DNA from: Phycicoccus jejuensis
GTDB taxonomy: Bacteria > Actinomycetota > Actinomycetes > Actinomycetales > Dermatophilaceae
DNA length: 64,000 bases
Reading direction: 5' to 3'
Assembly: GCF_000720925.1 (NCBI RefSeq)
Contig: NZ_JOEE01000004.1
Span: forward strand, 124,001-188,000
Shown: positions 50,932-59,550 of the stretch, in pieces
Position numbering within the stretch: position 1 is the stretch's first letter
Layout: every line of letters begins with the position of its first letter
Program-made: the position numbers and the translations under genes
The notes under the pieces: model-generated
What the model was told of the DNA's origin: nothing
Databases searched by the model: none
Seen by the model: only the letters and a program-made list of their open reading frames with translations

Positions 50932-51433
50932 CCACCGGCACCCCGCGACGGCGGTCCGCCCCCTCGGGGGTGGGCCGCCGTCGTCGTGTGCGGCGCAGCC
51001 CGGCCGCGAGGGCGAGCCCCCACGCGAGGAAGAGGGGGTCCCACAGCCAGGCGTGGCCGCGGACGGCCACGAGGTCCTCGACCGGGCCGAGGCCACCCGT
51101 CAGGGCGAGGTTGGCCGCGACGGTGTTCGCGAGGCCGTAGAGCACGAGGGCGGCGGCGACGAGCCAGGCCGCGATGCCCAGGCCGTGCCGCGGGCCGCCA
51201 CGTCGGGCGGCGAGGAGGGGGACCCACGCCGCGGCGAGCTTGCCGAGCCCGATGGCGGCGAGGGCGAGGCCGGCGGCCACGGGGGACTCGTCCCGCCACG
51301 ACGTCGCCCACTCGCCGAGGGTGGCGGCGAGGACGGGGGAGCCGGCCGCCCACGCGAGGCTGGAGGCGGCGTGCACGGTACCGAGGCCGGCGGCGAGCAC
51401 CAGGGCGGGTGGGGCGGAGTGGCGGAGAGGCAC
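50918..51433 (-). CDS. DUF3995 membrane protein
   Basis: 171 residues with four hydrophobic helices. The first contains HAASSLAWAAGSPVLAAT, typical of DUF3995. The tail is basic (RRTRRRRPTPEG). Function unknown. Its last 14 bases overlap serA on the opposite strand, and its final codons also form the serA terminator hairpin. Confidence 0.78.
   Translation of the reverse strand: MPLRHSAPPALVLAAGLGTVHAASSLAWAAGSPVLAATLGEWATSWRDESPVAAGLALAAIGLGKLAAAWVPLLAARRGGPRHGLGIAAWLVAAALVLYGLANTVAANLALTGGLGPVEDLVAVRGHAWLWDPLFLAWGLALAAGLRRTRRRRPTPEGADRRRGVPVVSRG
50946..50983 (+). terminator. Probable serA terminator inside the DUF3995 3' end
   Basis: CGACGGCGG (50946-50954) pairs with CCGCCGTCG (50975-50983) and the stem continues inward to about 16 pairs with two wobbles, 14 bases past the serA stop. 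Confidence 0.6.
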
Positions 51434-51650
51434 GGTGTCGACGCTACGGGCGTGCGACCGACCGCGGCATGGGGGAGGACCCCGGCGGGACCCCGGGACG
51501 CCGTCGTGGGACAGAGGGCGCCCCGTGCACTGGATCCGTCGTCGTTACCGCTGATCACGTCGTCCAGGGGCCGCCGAGACGCGCGATTCCGAACTTCGGC
51601 GGCCGGTGTGACGCGCATCTCGTGCGTCGCGCGGTCCGCATCGTGGGATC
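51434..51650. other. Intergenic DNA, nothing recognised
   Basis: About 220 bases upstream of the leuB leader region. No ORF with this genome's codon bias, no strong hairpin and no RNA gene seen. It may hold the upstream promoter of the DUF3995 gene. Confidence 0.5.
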
Positions 51651-51653
51651 GAC

Positions 51654-51683
51654 CTGACGGGTAGTAGGACGTCCTCCTACCGT
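51654..51683 (+). promoter_or_regulatory. Promoter of the leuB-upstream leader
   Basis: CTGACG (51654-51659), 18 bases, TACCGT (51678-51683), then 6 bases to the leader ATG. The 10-base palindrome AGGACGTCCT (51666-51675) sits in the spacer and may be an operator. Confidence 0.5.
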
Positions 51684-51689
51684 GGAGGC

Positions 51690-51737
51690 ATGACGCGGCG
51701 CGTACTCCTCATTCCCGGCCGCGGCGAGGTCCTGTAG
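51690..51737 (+). CDS. Leader peptide [15 protein letters not shown] upstream of leuB
   Basis: A 15-residue ORF (ATG...TAG) with Val-Leu-Leu-Ile at codons 5-8 using the rare GTA and ATT codons, like the ilvB leader. It appears leaderless (TACCGT 6 bases upstream). Its 3' half overlaps the 5' arm of a hairpin (51719-51755), as expected for an attenuator. No T-run terminator follows, so the switching mechanism is unclear. Confidence 0.7.
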   Translation: MTRRVLLIPGRGEVL

Positions 51738-51755
51738 TCAGCACCCTCGCCGCGG
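51719..51755 (+). promoter_or_regulatory. Attenuator-type hairpin overlapping the leader peptide
   Basis: CCGCGGCGAGG (51719-51729) pairs perfectly with CCTCGCCGCGG (51745-51755). The 5' arm is read as leader codons 11-14, so a translating ribosome would melt it. A second possible pairing joins CCGCTC (51776-51781) and GAGCGG (51825-51830). Confidence 0.55.
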
Positions 51756-51856
51756 AGACCCCGCGACGCCGCTGACCGCTCGCCGGCCCACCCCGGCTCG
51801 AGCACCGGACCACCCAGAACCCCCGAGCGGCACCCGCCGCGGAAACGAGAGACGCG

Positions 51857-51952
51857 ATGAACACCGAGACGACGTTCGACGAGGCCACCCTGGCACGTCA
51901 GGCCCTGCAGGAGTCGATGGACCTGCGCGACCAGGGCCACAGCGACGACTGA
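51857..51952 (+). CDS. Unrecognised 31-residue small protein between leader and leuB
   Basis: ATG to TGA, 31 residues, acidic and hydrophilic, with a likely amphipathic helix [18 protein letters not shown]. Nearly every codon ends in G or C, matching real genes here, and GAGAG lies about 7 bases before the ATG. No family recognised. It lies downstream of the leader hairpin on the same strand, so it is the first product the leader could control. Confidence 0.5.
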   Translation: MNTETTFDEATLARQALQESMDLRDQGHSDD

Positions 51953-51964
51953 CAGCGCCCGGGT

Positions 51965-52058
51965 CCCACGCTCTGCGTGGGCCTGAGCCCCGACGCCGCC
52001 CACGAGCGGCGCGGACCCGACGGCCGTTCTCGCCCTTCCACGGGCTGGGACGGCCGTC
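51965..52058 (+). terminator. Hairpins between the small ORF and leuB
   Basis: CCCACGC-TCT-GCGTGGG (51965-51981) is a compact 7-bp hairpin 13 bases after the small ORF. Further on GACGGCCG (52019-52026) and CGGCCGTC (52051-52058) with inner GCCC/GGGC can form a second. They could end the short leader transcript before the leuB promoter (TAGGCT, 52080-52085). Confidence 0.5.
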
Positions 52059-52092
52059 CGCATCCCGGACCCATCTCCCTAGGCTGGAGCAC

Positions 52093-53163
52093 ATGAGCGA
52101 CGCCGCCACGACCACCCCGTCCTCCCTCGACCTCGCCGTGATCGCCGGTGACGGGATCGGCCCGGAGGTCGTCGCCGAGGGGCTCAAGGTGCTCGAGGCG
52201 GCGGTCGGCGCCGACGGACCCAAGGTCGCGACCACCGAGTACGACCTCGGCGCCCGGCACTGGCACGCGACCGGCGAGACCCTCCCGGACTCCGTCCTCG
52301 AGGAGGTCACGGGCCACGACGCCATCCTCCTCGGCGCGATCGGTGACCCCGGCGTGCCGAGCGGCGTCCTCGAGCGCGGTGTCCTCCTGCCGCTGCGCTT
52401 CGCCCTCGAGCACTACGTCAACCTGCGCCCGGCCAAGCTCTACCCCGGCGTCGAGAGCCCGCTGGCCGTCGAGCGCGTCGCGCCCGAGGGCATCGACTTC
52501 GTCGTCGTCCGCGAGGGCACCGAGGGTCCGTACACCGGCAACGGCGGCGCCCTGCGCGTCGGCACGCCCCACGAGATCGCCACCGAGGTGAGCGTCAACA
52601 CCCGCTTCGGCGTCGAGCGGGTCGTCCGCGACGCGTTCGCCCGCGCCCAGGCCCGCCCGCGCAAGCACCTGACCCTCGTGCACAAGCACAACGTCCTCAC
52701 GCACGCCGGCCACCTGTGGCGGCGCACGGTCGAGGAGGTCGGCGCCGAGTTCCCCGACGTCGAGACCGCCTACCAGCACGTCGACGCCGCGACGATCTTC
52801 CTCGCGACCGACCCCGGCCGCTTCGACGTCGTCGTCACCGACAACCTGTTCGGCGACATCATCACCGACATCGCCGCGGCCATCGCCGGCGGCATCGGCC
52901 TCGCGGCCAGCGGCAACATCAACCCCGAGGGCCGCTTCCCGAGCATGTTCGAGCCGGTCCACGGCTCGGCCCCCGACATCGCCGGTCAGGGCGTCGCCGA
53001 CCCGACCGCCACCGTGCTCTCGGTGGCGATGCTCCTCGCGCACGTCGGGCTCGCGGACGCCGCCGCCCGCGTCGAGCAGGCCGTCGCCGCCGACCTCGCC
53101 GAGCGCGGCACCGCCGCCCGCTCGACGAGCGCCGTCGGCGACGCCATCGCGGCGCGCCTCTGA
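52093..53163 (+). CDS. leuB: 3-isopropylmalate dehydrogenase
   Basis: 356 residues, third step of leucine synthesis (oxidative decarboxylation of 3-isopropylmalate with NAD+). [12 protein letters not shown] starts the fold, substrate arginines lie in RPAKLYPGV and [11 protein letters not shown], the catalytic Lys in [17 protein letters not shown] segment ([14 protein letters not shown]), and metal Asp residues in [19 protein letters not shown] (52080-52085) ends 7 bases before the ATG, so leuB also has its own leaderless promoter. ilvE follows after 58 bases. Confidence 0.96.
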   Translation: MSDAATTTPSSLDLAVIAGDGIGPEVVAEGLKVLEAAVGADGPKVATTEYDLGARHWHATGETLPDSVLEEVTGHDAILLGAIGDPGVPSGVLERGVLLPLRFALEHYVNLRPAKLYPGVESPLAVERVAPEGIDFVVVREGTEGPYTGNGGALRVGTPHEIATEVSVNTRFGVERVVRDAFARAQARPRKHLTLVHKHNVLTHAGHLWRRTVEEVGAEFPDVETAYQHVDAATIFLATDPGRFDVVVTDNLFGDIITDIAAAIAGGIGLAASGNINPEGRFPSMFEPVHGSAPDIAGQGVADPTATVLSVAMLLAHVGLADAAARVEQAVAADLAERGTAARSTSAVGDAIAARL

Positions 53164-53221
53164 CCGACCGGCTAGCCTCTCGGGAGCACCGTCGCTTCCC
53201 GAGGAAAGGACCTTCCGTCCC

Positions 53222-54316
53222 ATGAGCCTGACCTTCGACCTCGAGCGCCGGCCGGACCCCGCGAGCGACGAGCGTCGTGCCGAGATCCTCGCGAACCCCG
53301 GCTTCGGCGTGTACTTCACCGACCACATGGCCAGCGCCACGTGGACCCGCGACGGCGGGTGGCACGACGGGCGCATCCACCCGTACGGCCCGATCACGAT
53401 CATGCCGAGCGCCGCCGTGCTGCACTACGCGCAGGAGGTCTTCGAGGGCCTCAAGGCGTACCGCCACGAGGACGGCTCGGTGTGGTCCTTCCGCCCGGAG
53501 GCCAACGCCGAGCGGATGCAGCGCAGCGCCCGGCGCCTGGCGCTGCCCGAGCTGCCCACCGACGACTTCCTCGCCTCGCTGCGCGCGCTCGTCGAGGTCG
53601 ACGAGGCGTGGGTGCCGGCGTTCGGCACGGGCGAGACGAGCCTGTACCTGCGCCCGTTCCTGTACGCGAGCGAGGCCTTCCTCGGGGTGCGCCCGGCGAA
53701 CGAGGTCACCTACTCGGTCATCGCCTCACCGGCCGGGGCGTACTTCCCTCGGGGCCTCAAGCCGGTGCGCCTCTGGATCTCCGAGCACTACGCCCGGGCC
53801 GGCGTCGGTGGCACCGGCGCCGCGAAGACCGGCGGCAACTACGCCTCCTCGCTCGCGGGCCAGCTCGAGGGCATCGAGCACGGCTGCGACCAGGCCGTGT
53901 TCCTCGACTCCGCGACGCACACGTACATCGAGGAGCTCGGCGGGATGAACCTCTTCCTCGTCACCGACGACGGGCGGCTGCTCACCCCGGAGCTCACCGG
54001 CACGATCCTCGAGGGCGTGACGCGCAGCTCCATCCTCGAGCTCGCCAAGGACCTCGGGCTCGAGCCGGAGGAGCGTCGCATCGAGATCCAGGAGTGGAAG
54101 GACGGCGTGCGCGACGGGCACATCCGCGAGGTGTTCGCCTGTGGCACAGCCGCGGTCATCACGCCGGTCGGTGAGCTCTGCTGGGACGGCGGCGAGGCGC
54201 CGTCCACCGCGGGCGACGAGGGCGGCGAGGTCACGCGCTCCATCCGGCAGGCCCTGCTCGACGTCCAGTACGGGCGCGCCGAGGACTCCCGCGGCTGGCT
54301 GACGCGCCTGGCCTGA
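53222..54316 (+). CDS. ilvE: Branched-chain amino acid aminotransferase
   Basis: 364 residues, fold-type IV PLP enzyme. PLP Lys is K202 in GTGAAKTGGNYASSL, and EVFEGLKAYRHEDG plus the glycine loop before VFACGTAAVITPVG are typical. It performs the last transamination for Leu, Ile and Val. GAGGAAAGGACC lies upstream of the ATG, and TAGCCT at about 53173-53178 may be a -10. It is the last biosynthetic gene before the amine cluster. Confidence 0.96.
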   Translation: MSLTFDLERRPDPASDERRAEILANPGFGVYFTDHMASATWTRDGGWHDGRIHPYGPITIMPSAAVLHYAQEVFEGLKAYRHEDGSVWSFRPEANAERMQRSARRLALPELPTDDFLASLRALVEVDEAWVPAFGTGETSLYLRPFLYASEAFLGVRPANEVTYSVIASPAGAYFPRGLKPVRLWISEHYARAGVGGTGAAKTGGNYASSLAGQLEGIEHGCDQAVFLDSATHTYIEELGGMNLFLVTDDGRLLTPELTGTILEGVTRSSILELAKDLGLEPEERRIEIQEWKDGVRDGHIREVFACGTAAVITPVGELCWDGGEAPSTAGDEGGEVTRSIRQALLDVQYGRAEDSRGWLTRLA

Positions 54317-54327
54317 CCGACCGCGAT

Positions 54328-54354
54328 CAATGGTTCCTGAACGGACCATTGACA
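54328..54354. promoter_or_regulatory. GntR operator and -35 of the permease operon
   Basis: CAATGGTTC-CTGAAC-GGACCATTG (54328-54351) is a dyad with one mismatch. Its right arm overlaps a perfect -35 TTGACA (54349-54354); a weak TTGTCT is at about 54373-54378. A bound repressor would block the promoter. The site matches the dyad before the GntR gene (59484-59505) in arm sequence and six-base spacing. Confidence 0.7.
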
Positions 54355-54438
54355 CCGCCGGAGCGCCGGGTGTTGTCTGTGCACCACTCGATCCGCCCCG
54401 GACCCCCGCGGTCCGCTTCTGCACACCAAGAGGTGCAC

Positions 54439-56094
54439 GTGAGCGTTTCCCGGACGACCGAAGGCCACTCGGACGACGAGGCCCTCCTCGCCGAGCTGGG
54501 CTACAAGCAGGAGCTGAACCGGAGCTGGTCCGGCTTCTCCAACTTCGCGATCTCCTTCTCGATCATCTCCATCCTCGCCGGCTGCTTCACGACCTTCGGC
54601 CAGGCGTGGAACAACGGCGGCCCGATCGCCATCTCGATCGGCTGGCCGATCATCTCGGCCTTCATCCTCGTCATCGGCCTGTGCATGTCGGAGCTGGTGT
54701 CGGCCTACCCGACGTCCGGCGGCATCTACTGGTGGGCGGCCAAGCTCGGTGGCGCGAAGGCGGGTTACTACACCGGCTGGCTCAACCTCATCGGCCTGCT
54801 CGCGGTCGACGCATCGGTCGCCTACGGTGCCGCGACGTTCTTCGACCTGTCGTTCAGCACGATGAGCGAGTCGTGGGCGGCGGGCTACAGCCTCCAGCGC
54901 GTGTTCTGGATGTTCCTCGTCGTCCTCGTGCTGACCGCGCTCGTCAACATCTTCGGCGGGCACCTCCTCGCGCTGCTCAACAACGTCTCGGTGTGGTGGC
55001 ACGTGGTCGGCGCCGCGGCCGTCATCCTCATCCTCGTGTTCCTCCCCGAGAAGCACATGAGCGTCGCGGACGTCTTCACGATGCGGGTCAACAACAGCGG
55101 CGGGCTCGCCGGGGGTGACACCGAGGGCTTCGGCTTCTGGTTCTACGTCCTGCCCCTCGGCTTCCTCCTCACGCAGTACACGATCACCGGCTACGACGCC
55201 TCGGCCCACCTCTCGGAGGAGACGCAGGGCGCGGCCGACGGTGCGGCCAAGGGCATCTGGCGCTCGATCTTCTACTCGGCCATCGGTGGCTGGATCCTCC
55301 TGCTGTCCTTCCTCTTCGCCGTCCAGGACCCCGCGGCGGTCACCGAGGGCGGTGGCAGCGTGGCCCTGATCTTCAACCAGGCGCTCTCGTCGGGCTGGGC
55401 CGGCACCGTGCTCCTCATCGCGAGCATCGGCCAGTTCTTCTGCACCACCGCCTGCATGACCTCGACGAGCCGGATGCTCTTCGCCTTCAGCCGCGACGGT
55501 GCGGTGCCGGGTGCCTCCCGGTGGGCGCGGCTCAACAGCCGCAAGGTGCCGGCCAACGCGGTCCTCGTCTCGTCCGTCGTGGCCGCGATCATCACCCTCC
55601 CGGCGCTCGTCGAGGTCGACATCAACGGGGCCCCGGTCCCGGTGGCCTTCTACGCCGTCGTGTCGGTGGCCGTCATCGGCCTCTACCTCGCCTTCGCCAT
55701 CCCGATCTACCTGCGGTGGAAGGCCGGTGACTCCTTCCAGCAGGGCCGGTGGAACCTCGGCAGCAAGTGGCGGTGGATGGCCCCGCTCGCGGTCGCGGAG
55801 ATCGCGGTCGTGTCGGTGTACTTCGTCCTCCCGTTCACCCCGGCCGCGAACCCGCTGAACGACGAGTTCAGCTGGAAGTTCGTCAACTACGCCCCCATCC
55901 TCACCGGTGGCACGCTCGTCGCGCTGTGGGTCGGGTGGCACCTGTCGGCGAAGAAGTGGTTCACCGGGCCGAAGACGACGATCGACCTGCCCGAGGGCAT
56001 GACCGGCGCCGACGAGATCGCGCTCGAGCACCACGGCAAGACGGCCCACGGCGGGGTGGAGCACGACTGGAAGCCCGGCGACCCGCTGAAGTGA
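54439..56094 (+). CDS. APC-family amino acid/amine permease
   Basis: 551 residues with 12 helices. It starts with the amino-acid/GABA-permease signature LGYKQELNRSWSGFSNFAIS and has YPTSGGIYWWAAKLGG and TGYDASAHLSEET. This subgroup (AAT/GABA-choline type) imports amino acids, GABA, choline or polyamines. GTG 54439 is preferred, with AAGAGG 5 bases upstream; GTG 54433 is in frame. The stop overlaps the phosphotransferase start (GTGA). Confidence 0.93.
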   Translation: MSVSRTTEGHSDDEALLAELGYKQELNRSWSGFSNFAISFSIISILAGCFTTFGQAWNNGGPIAISIGWPIISAFILVIGLCMSELVSAYPTSGGIYWWAAKLGGAKAGYYTGWLNLIGLLAVDASVAYGAATFFDLSFSTMSESWAAGYSLQRVFWMFLVVLVLTALVNIFGGHLLALLNNVSVWWHVVGAAAVILILVFLPEKHMSVADVFTMRVNNSGGLAGGDTEGFGFWFYVLPLGFLLTQYTITGYDASAHLSEETQGAADGAAKGIWRSIFYSAIGGWILLLSFLFAVQDPAAVTEGGGSVALIFNQALSSGWAGTVLLIASIGQFFCTTACMTSTSRMLFAFSRDGAVPGASRWARLNSRKVPANAVLVSSVVAAIITLPALVEVDINGAPVPVAFYAVVSVAVIGLYLAFAIPIYLRWKAGDSFQQGRWNLGSKWRWMAPLAVAEIAVVSVYFVLPFTPAANPLNDEFSWKFVNYAPILTGGTLVALWVGWHLSAKKWFTGPKTTIDLPEGMTGADEIALEHHGKTAHGGVEHDWKPGDPLK

Positions 56095-57005
56095 CCGGCC
56101 CCTCCGTGACCGGTCACCACGAGGTCCTCGACGGGATCCCCGTCCTCGCCGGGCAGGCGCGCCACGTGACGCGCCTGCCCGGCGGGCTGACCAACACCAA
56201 CCTGCGGGTGCGCACCGGCACCGGCCTCGACGTCGTCGTGCGCCTCTCGGACCCCGGGACCGGGCTGCTCGGGGTCGACCGGCACGCCGAGTTCGTCAAC
56301 ACCCTCGCCGCGGCGGGCACCGGGGTCGGGGCGCCGGTCGTCGACTACCTCGGCGGCCGCGGCATCCTCGTCGTCGCCTTCCTGCCCGGGCGCACGTGGG
56401 GGGACGCCGACGTCGCGGCCAACCTGCCCCGGCTCGCGACGGCGCTGCGCCGGCTGCACTCCGCGCCGGGGTTCGTCGGCCGCTTCGACATGACCGCGCT
56501 GCGCCGGGAGTACCGCCGGGTCGTCGAGCAGCAGGGCTTCGCGCTCCCGCCCGGGTACGACGACCTCGAGCCCGTTGCCGAGCGCGCCGAGGCCGCCCTC
56601 GCCGCGCGGCCCGAGCCGCTCGTGCCCTGCCACAACGACCTGCTCGCCGCCAACGTCCTCGACGACGGGGGCGACCTGCGCATCATCGACTACGAGTACT
56701 CCGGGATGAACGAGCCGTCCTTCGAGCTGGGCAACGCGGCCGCCGAGGCCGGCCTCGACCACGAGGCGCTCGCCGAGCTGTGCGCGGTCTACCACGCTCG
56801 GCGCGACCCCGGCGACGCGGCGCGGGCCGAGCTCTGGGGCTTCCTCGCCCGCTACGGCTGGACGCTGTGGGGCGTCATCCAGGAGGGACGTGGCGAGATC
56901 GACTTCGACTTCCGGGCGTGGGCCACGGAGAAGTTCGACGCCGCGCGGGAGCTCGCCGGAGGGCCGCGCTGGGAACGGCTGCTGGCCGGGGCGGCGGGAT
57001 CATGA
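56091..57005 (+). CDS. Choline/ethanolamine kinase-like phosphotransferase
   Basis: 304 residues of the APH/choline kinase fold. Brenner motif HNDLLAANVL (H181-N-D183) and metal segment IIDYEYSGMNEPSFELGN (D200), which with the Tyr-Glu-Tyr-x-Gly-Met-Asn pattern resembles choline/ethanolamine kinases (LicA-like) rather than aminoglycoside kinases. It probably phosphorylates a small amino alcohol taken up by the permease. ATGA overlap with the next gene. Confidence 0.85.
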   Translation: MTGPSVTGHHEVLDGIPVLAGQARHVTRLPGGLTNTNLRVRTGTGLDVVVRLSDPGTGLLGVDRHAEFVNTLAAAGTGVGAPVVDYLGGRGILVVAFLPGRTWGDADVAANLPRLATALRRLHSAPGFVGRFDMTALRREYRRVVEQQGFALPPGYDDLEPVAERAEAALAARPEPLVPCHNDLLAANVLDDGGDLRIIDYEYSGMNEPSFELGNAAAEAGLDHEALAELCAVYHARRDPGDAARAELWGFLARYGWTLWGVIQEGRGEIDFDFRAWATEKFDAARELAGGPRWERLLAGAAGS

Positions 57006-59467
57006 GCGGCGAGCTGCCCTCCCGCGCACGGGTGGTCGTCGTCGGTGGCGGGGTCATCGGCGCCTCCGTCGCCTACCACCTCGCGCACCTGGGGGAGACC
57101 GACGTCGTCGTCCTCGAGCAGGGCACGCTGTCGTGCGGCACGACCTGGCACGCAGCCGGGCTCGTCGGGCAGCTGCGCGCCAGCGAGGCCGCGACACGGC
57201 TCGTCCGCTACTCGACGGAGCTCTACGGCCGGCTCGAGGCCGAGACGGGGCTCTCGACCGGCTACCGCGTCTGCGGCGGCCTCACCGTCGCCCGGACCCC
57301 CGAGCGGATGGTGCAGCTGCGGCGCACGGTCGCGAGCGCTGCCGCCTACGACCTCGAGTGCGAGCTGCTGACCCCCGCGCAGGCCAAGGAGCGCTACCCG
57401 CTGCTGCGCACCGACGACCTCGTCGGCGCCATCTGGCTGCCGGGGGACGGGCGCGCGGACCCGGCGGACCTCACCCAGGCGCTCGCCCGCGGGGCGCGGC
57501 AGCTCGGCGTGCGCATCCACGAGCGGGTGCGGGTCACCGGGCTGCACCTGGAGCAGCGCGGCGACCGGCGGCGCGTCACCGGCGTGGTCACCGACCGGGG
57601 CGAGGTCGAGTGCGAGGTCGTCGTCAACGCGGCCGGCCAGTGGGCGCCGCTCGTCGGGGCGATGGCCGGCGTCGGTGTGCCCCTGCACTCGGCGGAGCAC
57701 TTCTACGTCGTCACCGACCAGGTCGAGGGCGTGCACCGCGACCTGCCGGTGCTGCGCGACCCGGACGGCTACACGTACGTCAAGGAGGAGGTCGGGGGCC
57801 TGCTCGTCGGCGGCTTCGAGCCCGAGGCCAAGCCGTGGGTCGCGCCGCAGGACATCCCCTACCCGTTCGAGTTCCAGCTGCTCGAGGAGGACTGGGAGCA
57901 CTTCTCGGTGCTCATGGACAGCGCGGTCCACCGCCTCCCGGTGCTCGCCGAGACGGGCATCCGCAAGTTCTACAACGGGCCCGAGTCCTTCACGCCGGAC
58001 AACCAGTTCATCCTCGGCGAGGCCCCCGCGTGCGGCGGGTTCTTCGTCGCCGCCGGCTTCAACTCCGTCGGCATCGCGTCGGCGGGCGGCGCAGGTCGGG
58101 CGCTCGCCGAGTGGGTCGTCGCGGGGGAAGCGACCTCGGACCTGCTGGCCGTCGACCTGCGCCGCTTCCCGTCGGTGGCGGCCAACCCGACGTGGCTGCG
58201 CTCTCGGGTGGTCGAGGTGCTCGGGCTGCACTACGCGGTGCCGTGGCCCAACCGCGAGCTGACCTCCGGTCGGCCACAACGCTGCTCGCCGGTGCACGAC
58301 CGGGTCGCCGCGCTGGGCGCGGTCTTCGGGACGCGCAACGGGTGGGAGCGTCCGCTGGCCTTCGCGCCGCCCGGGGAGGAACCGCGGCTCGAGTACTCGT
58401 GGGAGCGACCGGCGTGGGCCGACTGGTGCGACGCGGAGCAGCGCGCCACCCGCTCGGCCGTCGCGGTCTTCGACCAGACCTCGTTCAGCAAGTACCTCGT
58501 GACCGGCCCCGACGCGCTGGCCACCCTGCAGTGGACGTGCACGGCCGACGTCGACGTGCCGGTGGGGCGCACGGTCTACACGGGCATGCTCGACGAGCGC
58601 GCGGGGTACCAGGCCGACGTGACCGTGACCCGCACCGCGCCCGAGGAGTTCCTCGTCGTCTCGAGCGCCGCGACGACCGAGCGCGACCTCGACCGGCTGC
58701 GGCGCCACCGCGTCGGCCGGCCGGGCGTCGTCGACGTTACGAGCGCCTACGCCGTGCTCGGGGTCATGGGTCCGCGCTCGCGCGAGCTGCTCTCGCGCCT
58801 CACGCCCGACCCCCTCGACGACGCCGCGCACCCGTTCGGCACCTCGCGCGTCCTGCCGCTCGGCCGCTCGATGGTGCGCGCCACCCGGATGACCTACGTC
58901 GGCGAGCTCGGGTGGGAGCTCTACGTGACGACCGAGCAGGCGGCGGTCGTCCACGACGCGCTGCTCGAGGCGGGCGCCGACCTCGGCGTCGTGCCGGCCG
59001 GCTACTCGGCGATCGAGGCGCTGCGCCTCGAGAAGGGGTACCGGGCCTTCGGGCGGGAGCTGACCCCCGAGGTCACCCCGCTGGAGGCGGGCCTGCTCTT
59101 CGCCTGCGACCTCGCGGGCGGCTCCGACTTCCTCGGGCGGGCGGCGCTGGAGGAGCGCCGGAGTCGCGGCCCGGCGCGCCGGGTCGTCTCCCTCGTGTGC
59201 GCCGAGCCGCAGGCCTGGCTGTGGGGCGGCGAGCTCGTCCTGCGTGACGACGTGCCGGCCGGGCAGGTGACGAGCGCGGCGTGGGGCGCGACGGTCGGGG
59301 CGTCGGTCGGCCTCGCCCTCGTGGGGGACCAGGCGACCGGCTCCGCCGACGACGGGTGGCTCGGCACCGGCCGCTGGGAGGTCGACCTGGCGGGGGAGCG
59401 GCTGCCCCTCACGGTGTCCCGGCGTCCGCCCCTCGACCCACGGACGGCGCGGACGGTGACGCCGTGA
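57002..59467 (+). CDS. FAD-dependent oxidoreductase fused to GcvT (dimethylglycine/sarcosine dehydrogenase-like)
   Basis: 821 residues. N-terminal DAO-type FAD domain (GGGVIGASVAYHLAHLG, with CGTTWHAAGLVGQLR near 42-57, the region covalently holding FAD in relatives), then an FAO linker and a C-terminal GcvT-type aminomethyltransferase folate domain (YTGMLDERAGYQADVTVTR to the end). Such enzymes oxidatively demethylate N-methylated amines and pass the one-carbon unit to tetrahydrofolate. No His of the usual His-FAD motif was confirmed. It starts by ATGA overlap with the kinase-like gene. Confidence 0.88.
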   Translation: MSGELPSRARVVVVGGGVIGASVAYHLAHLGETDVVVLEQGTLSCGTTWHAAGLVGQLRASEAATRLVRYSTELYGRLEAETGLSTGYRVCGGLTVARTPERMVQLRRTVASAAAYDLECELLTPAQAKERYPLLRTDDLVGAIWLPGDGRADPADLTQALARGARQLGVRIHERVRVTGLHLEQRGDRRRVTGVVTDRGEVECEVVVNAAGQWAPLVGAMAGVGVPLHSAEHFYVVTDQVEGVHRDLPVLRDPDGYTYVKEEVGGLLVGGFEPEAKPWVAPQDIPYPFEFQLLEEDWEHFSVLMDSAVHRLPVLAETGIRKFYNGPESFTPDNQFILGEAPACGGFFVAAGFNSVGIASAGGAGRALAEWVVAGEATSDLLAVDLRRFPSVAANPTWLRSRVVEVLGLHYAVPWPNRELTSGRPQRCSPVHDRVAALGAVFGTRNGWERPLAFAPPGEEPRLEYSWERPAWADWCDAEQRATRSAVAVFDQTSFSKYLVTGPDALATLQWTCTADVDVPVGRTVYTGMLDERAGYQADVTVTRTAPEEFLVVSSAATTERDLDRLRRHRVGRPGVVDVTSAYAVLGVMGPRSRELLSRLTPDPLDDAAHPFGTSRVLPLGRSMVRATRMTYVGELGWELYVTTEQAAVVHDALLEAGADLGVVPAGYSAIEALRLEKGYRAFGRELTPEVTPLEAGLLFACDLAGGSDFLGRAALEERRSRGPARRVVSLVCAEPQAWLWGGELVLRDDVPAGQVTSAAWGATVGASVGLALVGDQATGSADDGWLGTGRWEVDLAGERLPLTVSRRPPLDPRTARTVTP

Positions 59468-59483
59468 CAGACTCGACGCCACG

Positions 59484-59505
59484 AAAGGTCCGGAAAGGGA
59501 CCTTT
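59484..59505. promoter_or_regulatory. GntR operator before its own gene
   Basis: AAAGGTCC-GGAAAG-GGACCTTT, a perfect 8-base inverted repeat spaced by six bases, in the 83-base gap before the GntR start. It is the same design as the site at 54328. Confidence 0.78.
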
Positions 59506-59550
59506 GCCGACGACGCCCCCGGCGTCGCCGTCCGGGAAGGAGGACCGAGC

